Below, in pieces: positions 62,861-64,000 of a stretch of 64,000 bases of DNA. The notes under the pieces were generated by a model, which saw only the letters and a list, made by a program, of their open reading frames with translations, was not told where the DNA came from and ran no database searches. Origin of the DNA: Alphaproteobacteria bacterium (GTDB taxonomy: Bacteria > Pseudomonadota > Alphaproteobacteria > JANQMY01); assembly GCA_028289425.1 (NCBI GenBank), contig JANQPL010000009.1, positions 388,961-452,960 on the forward strand, read 5' to 3'. Both the position numbers and the translations under genes were made by a program. The first letter of the stretch is position 1, and each line of letters starts with the position of its first letter.

Positions 62861-64000
62861 CTAATGATCCTTGTGGGGAGCAATGTCGAAATTGATTGGA
62901 ATATGGGTGTATCCGTTGATCAAAAATCTCGCGCGCTTCAATGGACCGGCCAACTCGCACTCTTTGAGTCTTGGCAGCAGCTCCTGAAACATCGCGCGGA
63001 TCTGGCGGCGTGCCAGCTGCCTGCCGAGGCACACGTGTTCGCCAATGCCGAAGGCCAAGTGAGGATTTGGTTGGCGATCGATGCGGAACTCATGCGGCGA
63101 GTCAAAGAGGTCTTCGTCTCTGCTGGCCGATGGCCACATGACAGCAAGCACGTCACCTTCTTGAAACTCGACATCGCCAATTCGGACGTTTTGACGAACA
63201 TTGCGGCACATATGCCCCAAGGGCGACGTCCATCGGATCATCTCTTCGACCGCCAGCGGCAACAGATCCAAATTCTCGGTAAGACGGCGGCGCAGACCCG
63301 GCGCACGGATTAATTCGACGAGGCCGACGCCCATCACATTGCGGGTTGTCTCCACCCCTCCAAGAAGGATAAGGACCGCATGCATCACGACTTGCTCAAA
63401 ACTGAGGTCCCCATCATCTAACTGAGCGCGCGCCAATACAGAGACCAGATCGTCCTTCGGGTCCGTTTTCCGCGCGTCTACAAGCGGGCCAAAGATTTCC
63501 ATGAGCCCGCCTGCCGCAGCAGCGACCGACTCCGCGGCCGTCTCACCAAGTCGATATGTCGGGTCAGTAGACGCAGCGACGGCATTGGCGAACCTGAATG
63601 CTTCTTCCCAGTGTTCCTTCGGCAGCCCAAGAATTCTGCCTATGGCGCTAATCGAAAGCTCCTGCGCCGGCGCAACAAAGTCGCCACTCCCTTCACCGGA
63701 TCGCACAAAGTCATCAATTAGAAGACGCGCGGTTTCGGCTAGAAACTGGTCGTCATGCTGCATGATTTCAGCCATCTGAAATCGATGATCGACAAGAACT
63801 CGATGCGATTGATGATCGGGCGGGTCCATGTTGAGAAGACTTGGGATGTCGAAACCGACACCTACCAGCGCGCTTGAATCCGCCAGATTGAGGTTCAGAA
63901 CTCCAGCATTGCCGAATACGGTCGGCTGTGTCGAAATCTCACGTATGTCCCTATTTTTGCTGACCATCCAAAATTTGGGCAGATCTGGATGTTCGACGCG
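62861..64000 (-). CDS. Cytochrome P450, C-terminal part (truncated by window edge)
   Basis: A P450 whose 5' end lies outside the window; the frame stays open to base 64000, where the residues read RVEHPDLPKFWMVSK, the typical region before the C-helix. I-helix LILLGGVETTRN with GG-x-ETT, ExxR as EEMIRW, and haem-binding FGIGEHVCLGRQLAR with the Cys ligand are all intact. This is a class I bacterial P450, similar to the CYP124/125/142-type steroid and terpenoid hydroxylases. No ferredoxin is in view. It is probably the first enzyme of this operon. Confidence 0.9.
   Translation of the reverse strand, partial: RVEHPDLPKFWMVSKNRDIREISTQPTVFGNAGVLNLNLADSSALVGVGFDIPSLLNMDPPDHQSHRVLVDHRFQMAEIMQHDDQFLAETARLLIDDFVRSGEGSGDFVAPAQELSISAIGRILGLPKEHWEEAFRFANAVAASTDPTYRLGETAAESVAAAAGGLMEIFGPLVDARKTDPKDDLVSVLARAQLDDGDLSFEQVVMHAVLILLGGVETTRNVMGVGLVELIRAPGLRRRLTENLDLLPLAVEEMIRWTSPLGHMCRNVRQNVRIGDVEFQEGDVLAVMWPSASRDEDLFDSPHEFRIDRQPNPHLAFGIGEHVCLGRQLARRQIRAMFQELLPRLKECELAGPLKRARFLINGYTHIPINFDIAPHKDH

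Overview
The window looks like chromosomal DNA of a Gram-negative proteobacterium, most likely an alphaproteobacterium. The basis is moderate-to-high GC, a Sox/flavocytochrome c operon, a PutA without the DNA-binding domain, Tat-exported molybdenum hydroxylases, and many c-type cytochrome, Rieske and CoA-type catabolic genes. No rRNA, tRNA, CRISPR array, prophage or intact insertion sequence was found. I could not run database searches, so family names rest on motifs and recall.

Layout. (1) 1-7.7 kb: a queuosine-salvage-like gene coupled to a NrtR-type Nudix regulator with a palindromic operator; a secreted pectinacetylesterase-like hydrolase; a GNAT acetyltransferase; then a selenium-themed locus. 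This last has a peroxiredoxin-like gene whose peroxidatic Cys codon is an in-frame TGA (candidate selenocysteine), divergent from a PhnD/PhnC/PhnE-type ABC transporter resembling the putative selenate transporters, followed by a luciferase-like monooxygenase. (2) 7.7-15.8 kb: a Rieske oxygenase, then a tight operon (transcribed leftwards) of a two-subunit molybdenum hydroxylase, a small cytochrome c, FccB, SoxX, SoxY, SoxZ and SoxA, without SoxB or SoxCD. (3) 16-26.5 kb: PutA, a small acidic membrane protein, cytochrome b561, a short-chain dehydrogenase, an HxlR regulator, a URO-D-like (MtaA/CmuA type) protein, an exported catalase-peroxidase and a fasciclin protein.

(4) 26.9-42.3 kb: an aryl polyene pigment cluster. 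It has glycosyltransferase, lipoprotein, methyltransferase, FabG-type reductase, two hotdog dehydratases, ketosynthase plus chain-length factor, MMPL exporter, LolA-like carrier, acyltransferase, adenylation enzyme, membrane protein and one ACP, with a flavin-dependent halogenase at its head. A radical SAM enzyme and an alpha/beta hydrolase diverge from the halogenase. Most core genes overlap by 4 nt. The product is predicted to be a halogenated, methylated aryl polyene anchored in the outer membrane.

(5) 42.8-64 kb: an almost wholly leftward catabolic region for an unidentified hydrophobic substrate. It contains Rieske oxygenase, P450, acyl-CoA ligases, thiolases, MaoC dehydratases, enoyl-CoA hydratase, retro-aldolase-like thiolase/OB-fold pair, alcohol and aldehyde dehydrogenases, SMP-30 lactonase, two amidohydrolases, a MarR regulator and two paralogous seven-helix membrane proteins of unknown function. 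Three identical-type palindromes, phased by 21 and 31 bp, lie in the divergent promoter at 49.67-49.73 kb and probably control it.
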